From NCBI GenBank assembly GCA_004557505.1, contig SFGZ01000004.1:1-64000 (forward strand): a stretch of 64,000 bases of DNA, read 5' to 3'. The notes under the pieces were generated by a model, which ran no database searches, was not told where the DNA came from, and was given only the letters and a program-made list of their open reading frames with translations. Source of the stretch: Coriobacteriaceae bacterium (GTDB lineage Bacteria > Actinomycetota > Coriobacteriia > Coriobacteriales > Atopobiaceae). A program made the translations under genes and the position numbers. Shown here one piece after another: positions 62,006 through 64,000 of this stretch; the stretch's first letter is position 1, and each line of letters opens with the position of its first letter.

Positions 62006-62073
62006 CATCCTGGCGGGCGGCCCCGTCACTCACCGACCATCACCGCAATGTCGGTCGCGTCATCCCCCCGATA

Positions 62074-62082
62074 TGTTATAAG
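62074..62082 (+). promoter_or_regulatory. Extended -10 promoter of nox
   Basis: TGTTATAAG fits TGnTATAAT, about 100 bases before the start codon. The -35 region is weak, as is common for extended -10 promoters. Confidence 0.45.
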
Positions 62083-62098
62083 TAAGATGACATTAGTT

Positions 62099-62142
62099 CA
62101 GGGGGCCGCCGGAGGCTGCCCTTCACCCGCCGCAGCCCCCTG
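62099..62142 (+). promoter_or_regulatory. Leader hairpin of nox
   Basis: CAGGGGGC and GCCCCCTG form a stem between the promoter candidate and the start codon; no T-run follows. A control role is possible. Confidence 0.35.
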
Positions 62143-62184
62143 TGTCCATCCGTGCGGCTTGCCCGCAGGAGGGAAGGGGAGCAC

Positions 62185-63537
62185 ATGAGCAGGATCGTCA
62201 TCGTTGGCGCCAACCACGCGGGGACCGCTGCGGCCAACGCCATTCTCGACAACCACCCGGGCAACGAGGTCGTGATCATCGACCAGAACAGCAACATCAG
62301 CTTCCTGGGGTGTGGCATGGCGCTGTGGGTCGGTCAGCAGATCTCCGGTCCCGAAGGCCTCTTCTACCAGACCAAGGAGGGTTTCGAGGCCAAGGGCGCG
62401 ACCGTCCTCATGGAGACGCGCGTCGAGTCCATAGACTATGACGCGCAGGTGGTCCATGCCGTCGCGGCAGACGGCGCGCGCATCGACGAGCCCTATGACA
62501 AGCTCATCCTGGCCACCGGCTCGCTCCCCATCATCCCGCCCGTCGAGGGCATTGGCCTCGAGAACGTCCAGCGCGTGAAGCTCTTCCAGGACGCGCAGAT
62601 CGTGGTCGACAAGCTCCAGGACCCCACGATCCGTCGCGTGACCGTTGTGGGCGCGGGCTACATCGGCGTCGAGCTGGCAGAGGCCTTCCGGCGCAATGGC
62701 CTTGATGTCACGCTTGTCGACATGGCCCCCACCTGCATCTCCAGCAACTTCGACAAGGAGTTCTCCGACCTCATGGCCGCAAACCTCCGCGACCATGGCA
62801 TCGAGCTTGCCTTTAGCGAGAAGGTCCTGAGGCTCGAGGGCGAGGGCGGCGAGGTGGCCCGCGTGGTCACCGACAAGGGAACGTACGAGACCGACCTCGT
62901 GTGCATGTGCATCGGCTTCAAGCCTAACACCAAGCTCTTCGCCGACGCGGGCTTTGACACGCTGAGGAACGGCGCCCTTCTCGTCAACCATCACCAGGAG
63001 ACCAGCCGCAAGGGCGTGTACGCGATAGGGGACTGCTCAAGCTGCTTCTACAACGCCAAGGACGGCGAGCCGGCCTACATCGCGCTGGCGACTAACGCCG
63101 TGCGCTCGGGCATCGTGGCCGGCCACAACGCCTGCGGGACGACGATCGAGAGCGCGGGCGTGCAGGGCTCCTCGGGCATCTGCATCTACGATCTCAAGAT
63201 GGTCGCGACCGGCCTCACCGAGGCGGCGGCGCGCAGGGCGGGATACGACGTCCGCGTGAGCGACTTCTCGCAGGTGCAGAAGGCGACCTTCGTGGAGACC
63301 GAGAACCCCGAGGTCAAGATTCGCGTGGTCTTCGACGGCACCACGCGCAGGGTCCTTGGCGCGCAGATGGCGTCGACCTATGACATGAGCGCCGGCATCC
63401 ACATGTTCTCGCTTGCCATCCAGGAGGGGCTGACCATCGACCGCCTGGCGCTGCTCGACGTCTTCTTCCTCCCGCACTTCAACCAGCCGTACAACTACTA
63501 CACCATGGCGACATACTCCGCGGTCTTGGGCGCGTGA
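62185..63537 (+). CDS. nox: NADH oxidase / CoA-disulfide reductase-like flavoprotein
   Basis: A 450-residue FAD-dependent oxidoreductase. The FAD-binding motif is VIVGANHAGTAAANAIL, with the redox-active Cys43 in FLGCGMALWVG, the NADH-binding GAGYIGVELAEAFRRNG and the late FAD segment GVYAIGDCSSC. Relatives are water-forming NADH oxidases, which remove O2 and recycle NAD in anaerobes; CoA-disulfide reductase is the alternative. ATG 62185 has GGGAAGGGGAG. The TGA stop starts a palindromic repeat. Confidence 0.9.
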   Translation: MSRIVIVGANHAGTAAANAILDNHPGNEVVIIDQNSNISFLGCGMALWVGQQISGPEGLFYQTKEGFEAKGATVLMETRVESIDYDAQVVHAVAADGARIDEPYDKLILATGSLPIIPPVEGIGLENVQRVKLFQDAQIVVDKLQDPTIRRVTVVGAGYIGVELAEAFRRNGLDVTLVDMAPTCISSNFDKEFSDLMAANLRDHGIELAFSEKVLRLEGEGGEVARVVTDKGTYETDLVCMCIGFKPNTKLFADAGFDTLRNGALLVNHHQETSRKGVYAIGDCSSCFYNAKDGEPAYIALATNAVRSGIVAGHNACGTTIESAGVQGSSGICIYDLKMVATGLTEAAARRAGYDVRVSDFSQVQKATFVETENPEVKIRVVFDGTTRRVLGAQMASTYDMSAGIHMFSLAIQEGLTIDRLALLDVFFLPHFNQPYNYYTMATYSAVLGA

Positions 63538-63561
63538 GGCACAGGGACAGCCCCTTGCCCC
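63535..63561 (+). repeat. Stop-codon palindromic repeat, copy 3
   Basis: TGAGGCACAGGGACAGCCCC then TTGCCCC, whose TGA is the stop of the NADH oxidase gene. It is more diverged than copies 1 and 2. Confidence 0.65.
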
Positions 63562-63578
63562 ATTCTTGTCGGGAATCA

Positions 63579-63616
63579 GCGCCCCGGCGTCATCTTGACG
63601 CCGGGGCGCACTTTTT
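63579..63616 (+). terminator. Terminator of nox
   Basis: GCGCCCCGGCGTCA and TGACGCCGGGGCGC form a 14-base stem, followed by ACTTTTT. Confidence 0.93.
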
Positions 63617-63630
63617 CGCGGCGGTGCCTC

Positions 63631-63662
63631 AGACGAGACAAGGGGACCGTCCCTCTGCCCCC
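63631..63662 (-). repeat. Palindromic repeat, reverse copy
   Basis: AGACGAGACAAGGGGACCGT then CCCTCTGCCCC. It has the same core in the opposite order, lying between the nox terminator and the helicase gene. Confidence 0.6.
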
Positions 63663-63751
63663 ACCATGCGGAACTCTGTTGGAGGTTCCCGTTGGTGTCG
63701 TCTCCGGGCGTTAGACTCTTGTGAGCAGACTCGATATCACAGGAGACATGC

Positions 63752-64000
<249 letters not shown>

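Overview
The window is a high-GC (roughly two-thirds G+C), densely coding chromosome segment. It fits an anaerobic actinobacterium of class Coriobacteriia, most likely the Atopobiaceae/Olsenella-like group. The placement is an inference from gene content and protein style: a small RDAC-motif protein, a monoderm-type Tad pilus locus, a pheST operon under a T-box, lactate and pyruvate kinase genes side by side, and flavodiiron protein plus NADH oxidase as oxygen defences. I could run no database search, so species level is open.

Layout. 1-6.4 kb: an unrecognised partial gene, a Cof-type HAD phosphatase, a decayed M20 peptidase, an S10 serine carboxypeptidase, an AEC permease, and a low-GC AAA/DUF4143 ATPase lying between the permease and a 90-bp relic of a second permease. 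6.7-13.3 kb: T-box, pheS, pheT, a PLC-like protein and a GH13 glycosidase. 13.3-20.7 kb: pyruvate kinase and D-2-hydroxyacid dehydrogenase (minus strand), a YhcH-family protein, a calcium-type P-type ATPase and rsgA. 21.0-30.9 kb: a Tad (tight adherence) pilus operon of 13 genes, from a CpaB-like SAF protein through TadZ, TadA, TadB, TadC, Flp pilin, several TadE/TadG-like pseudopilins, a DUF192 protein and a zinc-ribbon/FHA protein. 31-34.5 kb: a DUF2207 membrane protein and a flavodiiron protein. 34.7-38.3 kb: a very large coiled-coil/CAP-domain surface protein gene broken by two frameshifts and a stop. 38.4-40.5 kb: an Eco29kI-type restriction-modification pair of lower GC, next to tRNA-Phe. 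40.8-50 kb: RDAC protein, OGG-like glycosylase, acylphosphatase, DegV protein, a tannase-like lipoprotein, a cyclophilin lipoprotein, CarD, an ACT protein, citrate synthase and a second HAD phosphatase. 50-64 kb: Kup potassium transporter, a second S10 peptidase, RlmKL, phosphohexomutase, two phosphatases, a U32 peptidase, NADH oxidase and the start of a UvrD/PcrA helicase.

The most interesting non-standard signals are these: a palindromic repeat whose first bases form the TGA stop codon of three unrelated genes; a 210-bp MITE-like element with 30-bp terminal inverted repeats; a tandem 61-bp-period array of GACGTTTAA palindromes near tRNA-Phe; a Tad operon carrying DUF192, zinc-ribbon/FHA and a possible Ada-like zinc motif; an RlmKL whose first methyltransferase domain seems to lack the NPPY motif; and the decaying CAP-domain adhesin with a short C-tract at one lesion.

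Many very long open frames on the opposite strand of real genes (up to about 1100 codons) are treated as high-GC artefacts. Start codons were chosen by ribosome-binding site and by where recognisable family similarity begins, and they are inferences.
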